Below are positions 1 to 6,725 of a stretch of 6,821 nt of DNA, in pieces (positions within the stretch are counted from its first letter, which is position 1; every line of letters begins with the position of its first letter). Origin of the DNA: JANNHK01 sp034408875 (GTDB lineage Bacteria; Actinomycetota; Acidimicrobiia; IMCC26256; PALSA-610); assembly GCA_034408875.1 (NCBI GenBank), contig JAWXCJ010000241.1, positions 1 to 6,821 of the forward strand, given 5' to 3'. The notes under the pieces were generated by a model. That model was not told the DNA's origin, searched no databases, and saw nothing but the letters and a program-made list of their open reading frames with translations. The position numbers and the translations under genes were made by a program.

Positions 1-3000
1 AAGAAGAACGAACTCGAGCGGGCCGAGAAGGCCAAGAACAAGGACTTCGAAGAGGTCCGTGGTCGCTACGAGGAAGAGATCGGTCAGCTCCAGCTCGTCT
101 GGGACACGCTGAAGTCGTTGAAGCCGAAGCAGCTCGTCGACGACGAGCGCGTGTGGCGCGAGCTCGTCGACCGCTACCACGAGTACTTCGCGGGCGGCAT
201 GGGTGCCGAAGCCGTGAAGGACCTCGTGTCGCGCCTCGACATGCCCCAGTGCGAGGTCGACCTCAAAGAGACCATCGCCACCTCGAAGGGTCAGCGCAAG
301 GCCAAGGCGATCAAGCGCCTCAAGGTCGTCTCGGCGTTCAACCGCAAGCCCGACGACGGCCGCGCCGCGAACTCGCCGATGGGCATGATCCTCGACGTCA
401 TTCCGGTCATCCCGCCCGACCTGCGCCCGATGGTGCAGCTCGACGGCGGCCGGTTCGCGACCTCCGACCTCAACGACCTGTACCGCCGCGTGATCAACCG
501 CAACAACCGGTTGAAGCGGCTGCTCGACCTCGGTGCCCCCGAGATCATCATCAACAACGAGAAGCGGATGCTGCAGGAGGCCGTCGACGCACTGTTCGAC
601 AACGGCCGCCGCGGGCGCCCGGTCACCGGTCCCGGTAACCGCGCGCTCAAGTCGCTCTCCGACATGTTGAAGGGCAAGCAGGGCCGGTTCCGTCAGAACC
701 TGCTCGGTAAGCGCGTCGACTACTCGGGCCGTTCGGTCATCGTCGTCGGCCCGCAGCTCCAGCTCCGCCAGTGCGGTCTGCCCAAGCAGATGGCGCTCGA
801 ACTGTTCAAGCCGTTCGTGATGAAGCGGCTCGTCGACCTCGAGTACGCGCAGAACATCAAGTCCGCGAAGCGGATGGTGGAACGCGCCCGCCCGCAGGTG
901 TGGGACGTGCTCGAAGAGGTCATCAAGGAGCACCCGGTCTTCTTGAACCGTGCACCAACGCTGCACCGCTTGGGTATCCAGGCGTTCGAGCCGGTGCTGG
1001 TCGAAGGCAAAGCCATTCAGATCCACCCGCTCGTGTGCGCGGCGTTCAACGCCGACTTCGACGGTGACCAGATGGCCGTGCACCTTCCGCTCTCCGCGGA
1101 GGCGCAGGCCGAAGCGCGCCTGCTCATGCTCAGCGCGCACAACATCTTGTCGCCGGCGTCGGGCCGCCCGATCGCGGTTCCCAGCCAGGACATGATCATC
1201 GGTCACTACTACATGACCGAAGACCTCGAAAACGCCAAGGGTCAGGGCCGCGTGTTCACGTCGCTCGAAGAAGCCCGCGCCGCGTACGAGGAACGCTACG
1301 GCGGCGACGGCGAAACCGTCGCGCTGCACGCCAAGATCAAGGTGCGCATGCCGGTCGGGAAGTTCCCTGTCGAGACGTTCGCGCGTCCGTCGGACGACGG
1401 CACACCGCAGAGCATGGTGTTGCGCGAGTACGGCAACAACGGCAGTTCGGCCGTGCTCGTCGAGACCACGCTCGGCCGGTTGCTGTTCAACGCGGCGTTC
1501 CCCGACGACTTCCCGTTCGTCGACCGTCCGATGAAGAAGCGCGACGTCACCGAGGTTGTCGGTGAGCTGGTCGTGTCCTACGACAAGGCTGTCGTCGCCG
1601 ACAGCCTCGACCGGCTCAAGGCCCTTGGGTTCGAGTGGTCGACCCGTTCGGGTCTCACGATCTCGGTCGCCGACGTCACCACGCCGCCCGAGAAGGCCGG
1701 TCTGCTCGAGAAGTTCGAGGGCGAGGCCGCCAAGGTCGAGAGCCAGTACGAACGCGGCATCATCACCGACGACGAACGGCGCCAGCAGGAAATCGAGATC
1801 TGGACCGACGCCACCAACCAGGTGACGAAGGCCATGCAGGATCTCATGCAGTCGACCCCGTTCAACCCGATCGACATGATGATCGGCTCGGGCGCCCGAG
1901 GAAACGTGATGCAGGTGCGTCAGATCGCCGGCATGCGTGGTCTCGTGGCCAACCCGAAGGGCGAGATCATTCCCCGCCCGATCAAGTCGAACTTCCGTGA
2001 AGGCCTCTCGGTGCTCGAGTACTTCATCTCGACGCACGGTGCCCGTAAGGGTCTGGCCGACACCGCGCTTCGTACCGCCGACTCCGGGTACCTGACGCGT
2101 CGACTCGTCGACGTCGCGCAGGAACTCATCGTGCGCGAAGAAGACTGCGAGACCGGCCGCGGTATCTGGGTCGAGGGTGTCAACCCCGGTCCGGAAGCGT
2201 GGCGGTTCCTCGAAGCGAGCTTGCTCGGCCGGTGCCTCGCCGAAGACGTCACACTCGCCGACGGCTCCGTCGTGGCGCGCAACACGATGGTCGAAGACGA
2301 GCTCATGATGGTGCTCGCCGACGACCCCGGCTTCGACCGGTTGCGCGTGCGTTCGGTGCTGACGTGCGAGACCGTCACCGCGGTGTGTTCGACCTGCTAC
2401 GGCAAGATGCTCGCGACCGGCAAGTTCTCCGACCTCGGCGAGGCGATCGGCATTGTCGCCGCCCAGTCGATCGGTGAGCCCGGTACGCAGCTCACGATGC
2501 GTACGTTCCACACCGGTGGTGTCGCCGGTGAGGACATCACGCACGGTCTGCCCCGTGTCGTCGAGTTGTTCGAAGCCCGCACGCCCAAGAGCGCATCGCT
2601 CATGGCCGACGTGTCGGGTGTCGCACGGATCGGCGAAAACGAGAAGGGCGAGAAAGTCATCACCATCGTCAGCGACAGTGGTGACGAACTCGAATACGCG
2701 GTCTCCCGCCGGTCGCACCTCACGATTCGCGACGGCCAGGAGGTCAACGCCGGTGACCGTCTGGTCGGCGACGCGAAGAGCCCGCTCGACCCGAAGAAGC
2801 TGCTCGAGATCAAGGGCGTGCGCGAGACCCAGCAGTACCTCGTCGACGAGGTGCAGCGCGTGTACCGCGATCAGGGTGTGTCGATCCACGACAAGCACAT
2901 CGAAGTGATCGTCCGCCAGATGCTGCGCCGCGTGACCGTGTCGGAGCCGGGCGACAGCACGTTCCTGCCCGGCGAGAAGGTCGACGCCCGGAAGTACGCG

Positions 3001-3483
3001 GAAGAGAACCGGCGTCTGGTCGAAGAGGGGCGCAACCCCGCCGAAGGCCGGCCCGAACTCATGGGAATCACGAAGGCGTCGCTCGCCACCGACTCGTGGC
3101 TGTCGGCCGCGTCGTTCCAGGAAACGACTCGGGTGCTCACCGAAGCTGCGATCGAGGGTCGCTCCGACGGGCTCGAAGGCCTGAAGGAGAACGTGATCAT
3201 CGGCAAGCTCATCCCGGCCGGTACCGGCATGGCGCTGTACCGCGACATCAAGACGATTGCGCCGGACTACGAGCCGCTGGCGTTCTACACGTCGGAGGCC
3301 GAAGAGGAGATGGACCTCGCGGCGTGGCTGCGCGAGCAGCAGAGCACGCAGCGGGTCGGTGCCGACGACGTCGCCATCCTCCAGGGTGCACCCGTCGTCG
3401 AGGAAGCTGCACCGGCGTTCGGCTCGCCTCCGGAATCCGAGTCCGAGGCTGTCGAGCCGGAGCCGGCCACCGCCGGCGACTGA
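1..3483 (+). CDS. rpoC: DNA-directed RNA polymerase subunit beta' (3' part, N-terminus outside window)
   Basis: This is the largest subunit of RNA polymerase, which carries the catalytic Mg2+ site. The frame is open from base 1, so the gene enters from the left; 1160 codons are present. From the recalled mycobacterial protein (1316 residues), about 180 N-terminal residues are missing, including the first zinc site. In window codon numbers: the end of a charged helical insert typical of actinobacteria (about 1-35), the sigma-binding clamp coiled coil (about 153-201), the switch region KGKQGRFRQNLLGKRVDYS (224-242), the catalytic NADFDGDQM (350-358, three Asp), the bridge helix with STHGARKGLADTALRT (about 675-710), the second zinc site (Cys codons at 2146, 2365, 2386, 2395) and the trigger loop with Met at 2497 and His at 2509. 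There is no large trigger-loop insert of the E. coli type. The conserved core ends near GKLIPAGTG (3202-3228), followed by an acidic tail of about 75 residues. rpoB is expected just upstream. Stop TGA at 3481. Identity is certain. Confidence 0.98.
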   Translation, partial: KKNELERAEKAKNKDFEEVRGRYEEEIGQLQLVWDTLKSLKPKQLVDDERVWRELVDRYHEYFAGGMGAEAVKDLVSRLDMPQCEVDLKETIATSKGQRKAKAIKRLKVVSAFNRKPDDGRAANSPMGMILDVIPVIPPDLRPMVQLDGGRFATSDLNDLYRRVINRNNRLKRLLDLGAPEIIINNEKRMLQEAVDALFDNGRRGRPVTGPGNRALKSLSDMLKGKQGRFRQNLLGKRVDYSGRSVIVVGPQLQLRQCGLPKQMALELFKPFVMKRLVDLEYAQNIKSAKRMVERARPQVWDVLEEVIKEHPVFLNRAPTLHRLGIQAFEPVLVEGKAIQIHPLVCAAFNADFDGDQMAVHLPLSAEAQAEARLLMLSAHNILSPASGRPIAVPSQDMIIGHYYMTEDLENAKGQGRVFTSLEEARAAYEERYGGDGETVALHAKIKVRMPVGKFPVETFARPSDDGTPQSMVLREYGNNGSSAVLVETTLGRLLFNAAFPDDFPFVDRPMKKRDVTEVVGELVVSYDKAVVADSLDRLKALGFEWSTRSGLTISVADVTTPPEKAGLLEKFEGEAAKVESQYERGIITDDERRQQEIEIWTDATNQVTKAMQDLMQSTPFNPIDMMIGSGARGNVMQVRQIAGMRGLVANPKGEIIPRPIKSNFREGLSVLEYFISTHGARKGLADTALRTADSGYLTRRLVDVAQELIVREEDCETGRGIWVEGVNPGPEAWRFLEASLLGRCLAEDVTLADGSVVARNTMVEDELMMVLADDPGFDRLRVRSVLTCETVTAVCSTCYGKMLATGKFSDLGEAIGIVAAQSIGEPGTQLTMRTFHTGGVAGEDITHGLPRVVELFEARTPKSASLMADVSGVARIGENEKGEKVITIVSDSGDELEYAVSRRSHLTIRDGQEVNAGDRLVGDAKSPLDPKKLLEIKGVRETQQYLVDEVQRVYRDQGVSIHDKHIEVIVRQMLRRVTVSEPGDSTFLPGEKVDARKYAEENRRLVEEGRNPAEGRPELMGITKASLATDSWLSAASFQETTRVLTEAAIEGRSDGLEGLKENVIIGKLIPAGTGMALYRDIKTIAPDYEPLAFYTSEAEEEMDLAAWLREQQSTQRVGADDVAILQGAPVVEEAAPAFGSPPESESEAVEPEPATAGD

Positions 3484-3496
3484 GACGACGTTTCTT

Positions 3497-3533
3497 GCGC
3501 CGGATATGCGCCCCCCGGGCGCGCATCCGGCGC
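3497..3533 (+). terminator. GC-rich hairpin after rpoC, probable terminator or processing site
   Basis: Arms 3497-3513 and 3517-3533 are 17 bases each; 15 positions form Watson-Crick pairs, one is a T-G wobble and one an A-C mismatch. The loop is CCC. It starts 13 bases after the rpoC stop. No run of T follows (next bases are AGGTTCG), so it is not a textbook intrinsic terminator, but stems without a U tract are common after actinobacterial genes. It could instead be an attenuator or RNA processing site that sets the ratio of rpoC to str transcripts. The structure is seen; the function is inferred. Confidence 0.6.
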
Positions 3534-3547
3534 AGGTTCGCGCCCCC

Positions 3548-3556
3548 TGCTATCCT
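3548..3556 (+). promoter_or_regulatory. Candidate extended -10 promoter element for rpsL
   Basis: TG at 3548-3549, one base, then TATCCT at 3551-3556 fits an extended -10 box (TGnTAnnnT). No good -35 hexamer lies at 16-18 bases upstream; that position falls in the right arm of the preceding hairpin. Transcription would begin near 3562-3565, giving an rpsL leader of about 65 bases. Its position between a probable rpoC terminator and rpsL supports the idea, but there is no direct proof of promoter activity. Confidence 0.4.
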
Positions 3557-3563
3557 GATTCGT

Positions 3564-3595
3564 CGGCTCTGGCCGGGGTTTCCCCGCGCGAGCCG
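3564..3595 (+). promoter_or_regulatory. Possible leader hairpin upstream of rpsL
   Basis: CGGCTC (3564-3569) pairs with GAGCCG (3590-3595), and inside it GGGG (3575-3578) pairs with CCCC (3582-3585) across a TTT loop, with an unpaired internal loop between. If the -10 element just upstream is real, this stem lies at the very 5' end of the rpsL mRNA. It might stabilise the message or serve as a ribosomal protein binding site; no known leader family was recognised. No T run follows, so a terminator is less likely. Confidence 0.35.
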
Positions 3596-3616
3596 ATGCC
3601 CACGGAAGATTTCTGC

Positions 3617-3623
3617 AGAGGGA
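3617..3623 (+). promoter_or_regulatory. Ribosome binding site of rpsL
   Basis: AGAGGGA ends 6 bases before the GTG at 3630. This spacing, with the conserved MPTIAQLVRHGR start of S12, fixes GTG as the start codon; the ATG at 3596 is in a different frame. Confidence 0.75.
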
Positions 3624-3629
3624 ACACGC

Positions 3630-4001
3630 GTGCCCACGATTGCCCAGCTCGTCCGCCATGGTCGCGAGGCCAAGCGGGAGAAGACGAAGACTCCGGCCCT
3701 GAAAGGGTCGCCCCAGCGCCGTGGGGTCTGCACGCGCGTGTATACAACGACCCCGAAGAAGCCGAACTCGGCGTTGCGCAAGGTCGCCCGAGTTCGCCTC
3801 ACCACGGGCATCGAGATCACGGCGTACATCCCCGGTATCGGCCACAACCTCCAGGAGCACTCGATCGTGCTCGTGCGTGGCGGCCGGGTGAAAGACCTCC
3901 CGGGCGTCCGGTACAAGATCATCCGCGGTGCGCTCGACGCTTCCGGCGTCGCGAACCGCAAGCAAGCTCGCAGCCGTTACGGCGCGAAGAAGGACGCCTA
4001 G
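3630..4001 (+). CDS. rpsL: 30S ribosomal protein S12
   Basis: S12 sits at the decoding centre of the 30S subunit and helps control reading accuracy. The product is 123 residues, normal for the family. The start MPTIAQLVR and the blocks RGVCTRVYTTTPKKPNSALR (31-50) and HNLQEHSIVLVRGGRVKDLP (72-91) are diagnostic. Lys43 and Lys88, where changes are known to give streptomycin resistance, are both the normal lysine, and Asp89, the residue methylthiolated in many bacteria, is present. It starts at GTG with a good ribosome binding site 6 bases upstream. It is the first gene after the gap following rpoC and ends 2 bases before rpsG, so the two are very probably one transcript and translationally linked. 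An E. coli-type S7 repressor site, which lies in a long rpsL-rpsG gap, cannot be present here in that position. Confidence 0.98.
   Translation: MPTIAQLVRHGREAKREKTKTPALKGSPQRRGVCTRVYTTTPKKPNSALRKVARVRLTTGIEITAYIPGIGHNLQEHSIVLVRGGRVKDLPGVRYKIIRGALDASGVANRKQARSRYGAKKDA
3986..3994 (+). promoter_or_regulatory. Ribosome binding site of rpsG, inside rpsL
   Basis: The purine run GAAGAAGGA lies in the last codons of rpsL, and AAGGA (3990-3994) is 9 bases before the rpsG ATG at 4004. Placement within the upstream gene implies translational coupling of S12 and S7. Confidence 0.7.
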
Positions 4002-4003
4002 TC

Positions 4004-4474
4004 ATGGCCCGCAAAGGACCGGCACCGCGACGCGAACTGATGCCCGACCCGATCTACCGGTCGGTCGTCGTCACCCAACTCGTCAACAAGGTGCTGCTGC
4101 GCGGCCAGCGTTCCACGGCCGAGCACATCGTCTACAAGGCACTCGACGACATCAGCCGCAAGACCGGGGGCGACCCCGTCGCCGTCCTCAAGCGGGCCGT
4201 CGAGAACGTCCGGCCCGCGCTCGAGGTCAAGAGCCGCCGGGTCGGTGGCGCCACCTACCAGGTCCCGACCGAGGTCCGGCCCCGGCGGGCCACGACCCTC
4301 GCCATCCGCTGGATCGTGGGGTACTCCCGCCAGCGCCGCGAGAAGACCATGGCCGAGCGCCTCTCGGGCGAACTCCTCGACGCCAGCAACGGCATCGGGG
4401 CGGCCATCAAGCGCCGGGAAGACCTTCAGAAAATGGCGGAATCCAACAAGGCTTTCGCCCACTACCGCTGGTAA
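4004..4474 (+). CDS. rpsG: 30S ribosomal protein S7
   Basis: S7 is the primary binding protein that starts assembly of the 30S head; it binds the 3' domain of 16S rRNA and touches E-site tRNA. The product has 156 residues, the usual length. Recognisable blocks are the basic start ARKGPAPRR (2-10), the beta-hairpin region SRRVGGATYQVPTEVRP (78-93), the helix with WIVGYSRQRREKTM (103-116) and the C-terminal MAESNKAFAHYRW (144-156), all close to actinobacterial S7. The ATG at 4004 is chosen because the family begins here and an AAGGA site lies 9 bases upstream. The same frame stays open far upstream through rpsL in another reading frame, but that extension has no family match. The next gene, fusA, follows after a 121-base structured gap. 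Confidence 0.98.
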   Translation: MARKGPAPRRELMPDPIYRSVVVTQLVNKVLLRGQRSTAEHIVYKALDDISRKTGGDPVAVLKRAVENVRPALEVKSRRVGGATYQVPTEVRPRRATTLAIRWIVGYSRQRREKTMAERLSGELLDASNGIGAAIKRREDLQKMAESNKAFAHYRW

Positions 4475-4478
4475 AGCG

Positions 4479-4510
4479 GCGCGGGGGACCGATCAGATGC
4501 TGATCCGCGC
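4479..4510 (+). repeat. First inverted repeat after rpsG
   Basis: GATCAG (4491-4496) and CTGATC (4500-4505) form a perfect 6-pair stem with an ATG loop. An outer stem GCGCG (4479-4483) with CGCGC (4506-4510) can close it, leaving a 7-base bulge on the left side. It begins 4 bases after the rpsG stop. It may act with the next hairpin as an attenuator, processing site or 3' end stabiliser. Pairing is seen by eye; role is inferred. Confidence 0.45.
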
Positions 4511-4520
4511 AGTTTGTTCC

Positions 4521-4552
4521 GGGCGTCGCGTCACCTGCTGACGCGGGCGCCC
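4521..4552 (+). terminator. Second hairpin between rpsG and fusA, possible terminator or attenuator
   Basis: GGGCG (4521-4525) pairs with CGCCC (4548-4552) and CGCGTCA (4527-4533) with TGACGCG (4539-4545); a T faces GG as a small internal loop, and the end loop is CCTGC. Twelve pairs in total make this a stable stem. No T run follows (GTAACGCACG), so full termination is unsure; partial termination or mRNA cleavage separating rpsL-rpsG from fusA-tuf is equally possible. Confidence 0.5.
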
Positions 4553-4584
4553 GTAACGCACGCCCTTACCCTGCCGTGAAGAAC

Positions 4585-4589
4585 GAGAG
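4585..4589 (+). promoter_or_regulatory. Weak ribosome binding site of fusA
   Basis: GAGAG ends 6 bases before the ATG at 4596, inside a purine-rich stretch. It is a poorer match to the anti-Shine-Dalgarno sequence than the sites of rpsL, rpsG and tuf, which is odd for a highly expressed gene. Confidence 0.45.
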
Positions 4590-4595
4590 TTAGAG

Positions 4596-6683
4596 ATGGC
4601 ACGCGAATTCCCCCTCGAAAAAACCCGCAACATCGGGATCATGGCCCACATCGACGCGGGCAAGACCACGACGACCGAACGGATCCTCTACTACACCGGC
4701 CGCACCTACAAGATCGGTGAAGTGCACGAAGGCGCCGCGGTCATGGACCACATGGTCCAGGAGCAAGAGCGCGGCATCACGATCACGTCGGCCGCGACGA
4801 CCGCGCAGTGGCGCGACTGCCAGATCAACATCATCGACACGCCCGGCCACGTCGACTTCACCGTCGAGGTCGAGCGCTCGTTGCGCGTGCTCGACGGCGC
4901 GGTCGCAGTGTTCGACGCGGTCGCCGGTGTCGAACCCCAGACCGAGACGGTCTGGCGCCAGGCCAACAAGTACCACGTGCCGCGCTTCTGCTTCGTCAAC
5001 AAGATGGACCGCGTCGGTGCCGACTTCTACCGCTGCGTGCAGATGATCCGCGAACGCCTCGACGCGGTGCCCGTCGTGCTCCAGTTGCCGATCGGCGCCG
5101 AAGGCGACTTCCGCGGCGTCATCGACCTCATCGAGATGAAGGCCTTGATCTGGCCCCTCGACGACGACAGCGAAGGCGCGAAGTTCGAGGTCACCGACAT
5201 CCCGGCCGACATGGCCGAGGAAGCGGCGGCGGCGCACGGCCAACTGCTCGAAGTCGTCGCCCACGTCGACGACGTGCTGCTCGAGAAGTACCTCGAAGAG
5301 CACGAGATCGAACCGGAACTCATCCGCAGCGCGGTGCGTAAGGGCACGCTCGCGTTCGAGTTCGTCCCGATCCTGTGCGGTTCGGCGTTCAAGAACAAGG
5401 GCGTGCAGCCGATGCTCGACGCGGTCGTCGAGTACCTGCCGACGCCGCTCGACCTGCCGCCGACCGCGGGCACCGACCCGAAGACCGATGAGCCGATCGA
5501 GCGCAAGCCCAGCGAAGACGAACCGTTCGCCGCGCTCGCGTTCAAGATCGTCGCCGACCCGTACGGGAAGCTCACCTACTTCCGCGTGTACTCGGGCAAG
5601 GTGCAGAAGGGCCTGGAGATCTACAACTCCACCAAGGACCGCAAGGAACGCGTCGGTCGGTTGCTGCGCATGCACGCGAACCAGCGCGAAGACATCGAAG
5701 TCGCGTACGCGGGCGACATCGTCGTCGGTCTCGGCTTCAAGCAGACGACGACCGGTGACACGCTCTGCGAGCGCGCGCACCCGATCGTGCTCGAGAAGAT
5801 GACGTTCCCCGAACCGGTCATCTCGGTCGCCATCGAGCCCAAGACCAAGGTCGACCAGGACAAACTCGGCAAGGCACTCGGTTCACTCTCGGACGAGGAC
5901 CCGACCTTCCAGGTCCACACCGACGACGACACCGGCCAGACGATCATCGCCGGCATGGGCGAGTTGCACCTCGAGGTGCTCGTCGACCGCATGATGCGCG
6001 AGTTCGGCGTCGACGCGCACGTCGGCAAGCCGCAAGTCGCGTACCGAGAGACGATCACGCAGCCCATCGAGAAGGTCGAAGTTCGGTACGTCCGCCAGAC
6101 CGGTGGCCGGGGCCAGTACGCGCACGTGGTCATTGCCCTCGAACCCACCGGCCAAGGTGGCGGCTACGAGTTCGTCGACGAGATCAAGGGTGGTGTCATC
6201 CCGCGCGAGTACATCCCCGCGGTCGACGCCGGCATGATCGAGGCGATGGCCGGCGGCGTGCTCGCCGGTTACCCGCTCGTCGACCTGCGCGCCAAGCTCA
6301 CGTTCGGTTCGTACCACGAGGTCGACAGCTCGGAAATGGCCTTCAAGATCGCGGGCTCGATGGCGCTCAAAGAAGCCGTGAAGAAGTCCAAGCCGGTCTT
6401 GCTCGAGCCCGTGATGGAAGTCGAGGTCGTCACGCCCGACGAGTACATGGGCGACGTCATCGGCGACATCAACTCGAGGCGCGGCCAAGTCGAGGGTGTG
6501 GACCAGCGCGGCAACGCGCAGGCGATACGCGCTCGGGTGCCTCTAGCACAAATGTTCGGCTATGTTGGCGACCTTCGGTCTCGTACCCAAGGGCGCGCGA
6601 CGTACACGATGCAGTTCGACTCCTACGCGCAAGTTCCGGAGTCGATTGCCCTTGAAATCATCGCCCGGGTACGCGGCGAGTAA
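4596..6683 (+). CDS. fusA: Translation elongation factor G (EF-G)
   Basis: EF-G is the cytoplasmic GTPase that moves tRNAs and mRNA through the ribosome after peptide bond formation and helps recycle ribosomes. The 695-residue product is of normal length. GTPase motifs are in order: P-loop AHIDAGKT (17-24), switch I RGITITSAAT (59-68), DTPGH (81-85), NKMD (135-138) and CGSAFKNKG (261-269). Domain II follows (about 311-400), then domain III with GMGELHLE (453-460), domain IV with the tip SYHEVDSSEM (572-581, His574 matching the conserved decoding-centre His) and domain V with EYMGDVIGDINSRRG (616-630) and MFGYVGDLRSRTQGRA (653-668). The ATG gives the expected family start REFPLEKTRNIGIMAHID. 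This is the canonical form, not a tetracycline-protection or LepA paralogue. All 15 His codons are CAC. Codons 644-665 near the end show unusual A/T third positions. tuf follows after 42 bases, probably on the same transcript. Confidence 0.98.
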   Translation: MAREFPLEKTRNIGIMAHIDAGKTTTTERILYYTGRTYKIGEVHEGAAVMDHMVQEQERGITITSAATTAQWRDCQINIIDTPGHVDFTVEVERSLRVLDGAVAVFDAVAGVEPQTETVWRQANKYHVPRFCFVNKMDRVGADFYRCVQMIRERLDAVPVVLQLPIGAEGDFRGVIDLIEMKALIWPLDDDSEGAKFEVTDIPADMAEEAAAAHGQLLEVVAHVDDVLLEKYLEEHEIEPELIRSAVRKGTLAFEFVPILCGSAFKNKGVQPMLDAVVEYLPTPLDLPPTAGTDPKTDEPIERKPSEDEPFAALAFKIVADPYGKLTYFRVYSGKVQKGLEIYNSTKDRKERVGRLLRMHANQREDIEVAYAGDIVVGLGFKQTTTGDTLCERAHPIVLEKMTFPEPVISVAIEPKTKVDQDKLGKALGSLSDEDPTFQVHTDDDTGQTIIAGMGELHLEVLVDRMMREFGVDAHVGKPQVAYRETITQPIEKVEVRYVRQTGGRGQYAHVVIALEPTGQGGGYEFVDEIKGGVIPREYIPAVDAGMIEAMAGGVLAGYPLVDLRAKLTFGSYHEVDSSEMAFKIAGSMALKEAVKKSKPVLLEPVMEVEVVTPDEYMGDVIGDINSRRGQVEGVDQRGNAQAIRARVPLAQMFGYVGDLRSRTQGRATYTMQFDSYAQVPESIALEIIARVRGE

Positions 6684-6713
6684 GCACCGTGCCGGAACTC
6701 ATGGTTGAGGAGC

Positions 6714-6719
6714 AGAGGT
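6714..6719 (+). promoter_or_regulatory. Ribosome binding site of tuf
   Basis: AGAGGT ends 6 bases before the ATG at 6726. A second purine block, GAGGAG (6707-6712), lies 13 bases away, too far to be the main site. Both lie in the 42-base fusA-tuf gap, in which no clear promoter or terminator was found. Confidence 0.65.
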
Positions 6720-6725
6720 AGTCCC

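Noticed and set aside
3596..3632. ATG at 3596 as an alternative start, with TGCCCACG repeated at the true rpsL start.
   Set aside because: It is out of frame with S12. The 8-base similarity to the start at 3630 is too short to mean a duplication.
3248..3965. Two overlapping minus-strand open frames opposite the rpoC end and rpsL.
   Set aside because: Both are Arg/Ala/Pro-rich with no recognisable family and lie opposite firmly identified genes; stop-poor frames are normal at this GC content.
3257..4003. The rpsG frame stays open far upstream, across the rpoC end, the gap and rpsL.
   Set aside because: The upstream translation is Arg/Pro/Ser-rich low-complexity sequence typical of a shifted frame in GC-rich DNA. 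S7 homology and the ribosome binding site both place the start at 4004.
4590..5780. Long open frame of 396 codons on the minus strand opposite fusA.
   Set aside because: Its translation is dominated by Asp, Val, Arg, Leu and His, the expected mirror of a gene with G/C third positions. It has no recognisable domain, and fusA is intact on the + strand.
6652..6725. TTGAAA at 6652-6657 as a -35 box for a tuf promoter.
   Set aside because: No -10-like hexamer occurs 16-19 bases downstream; the sequence there is GC-rich.
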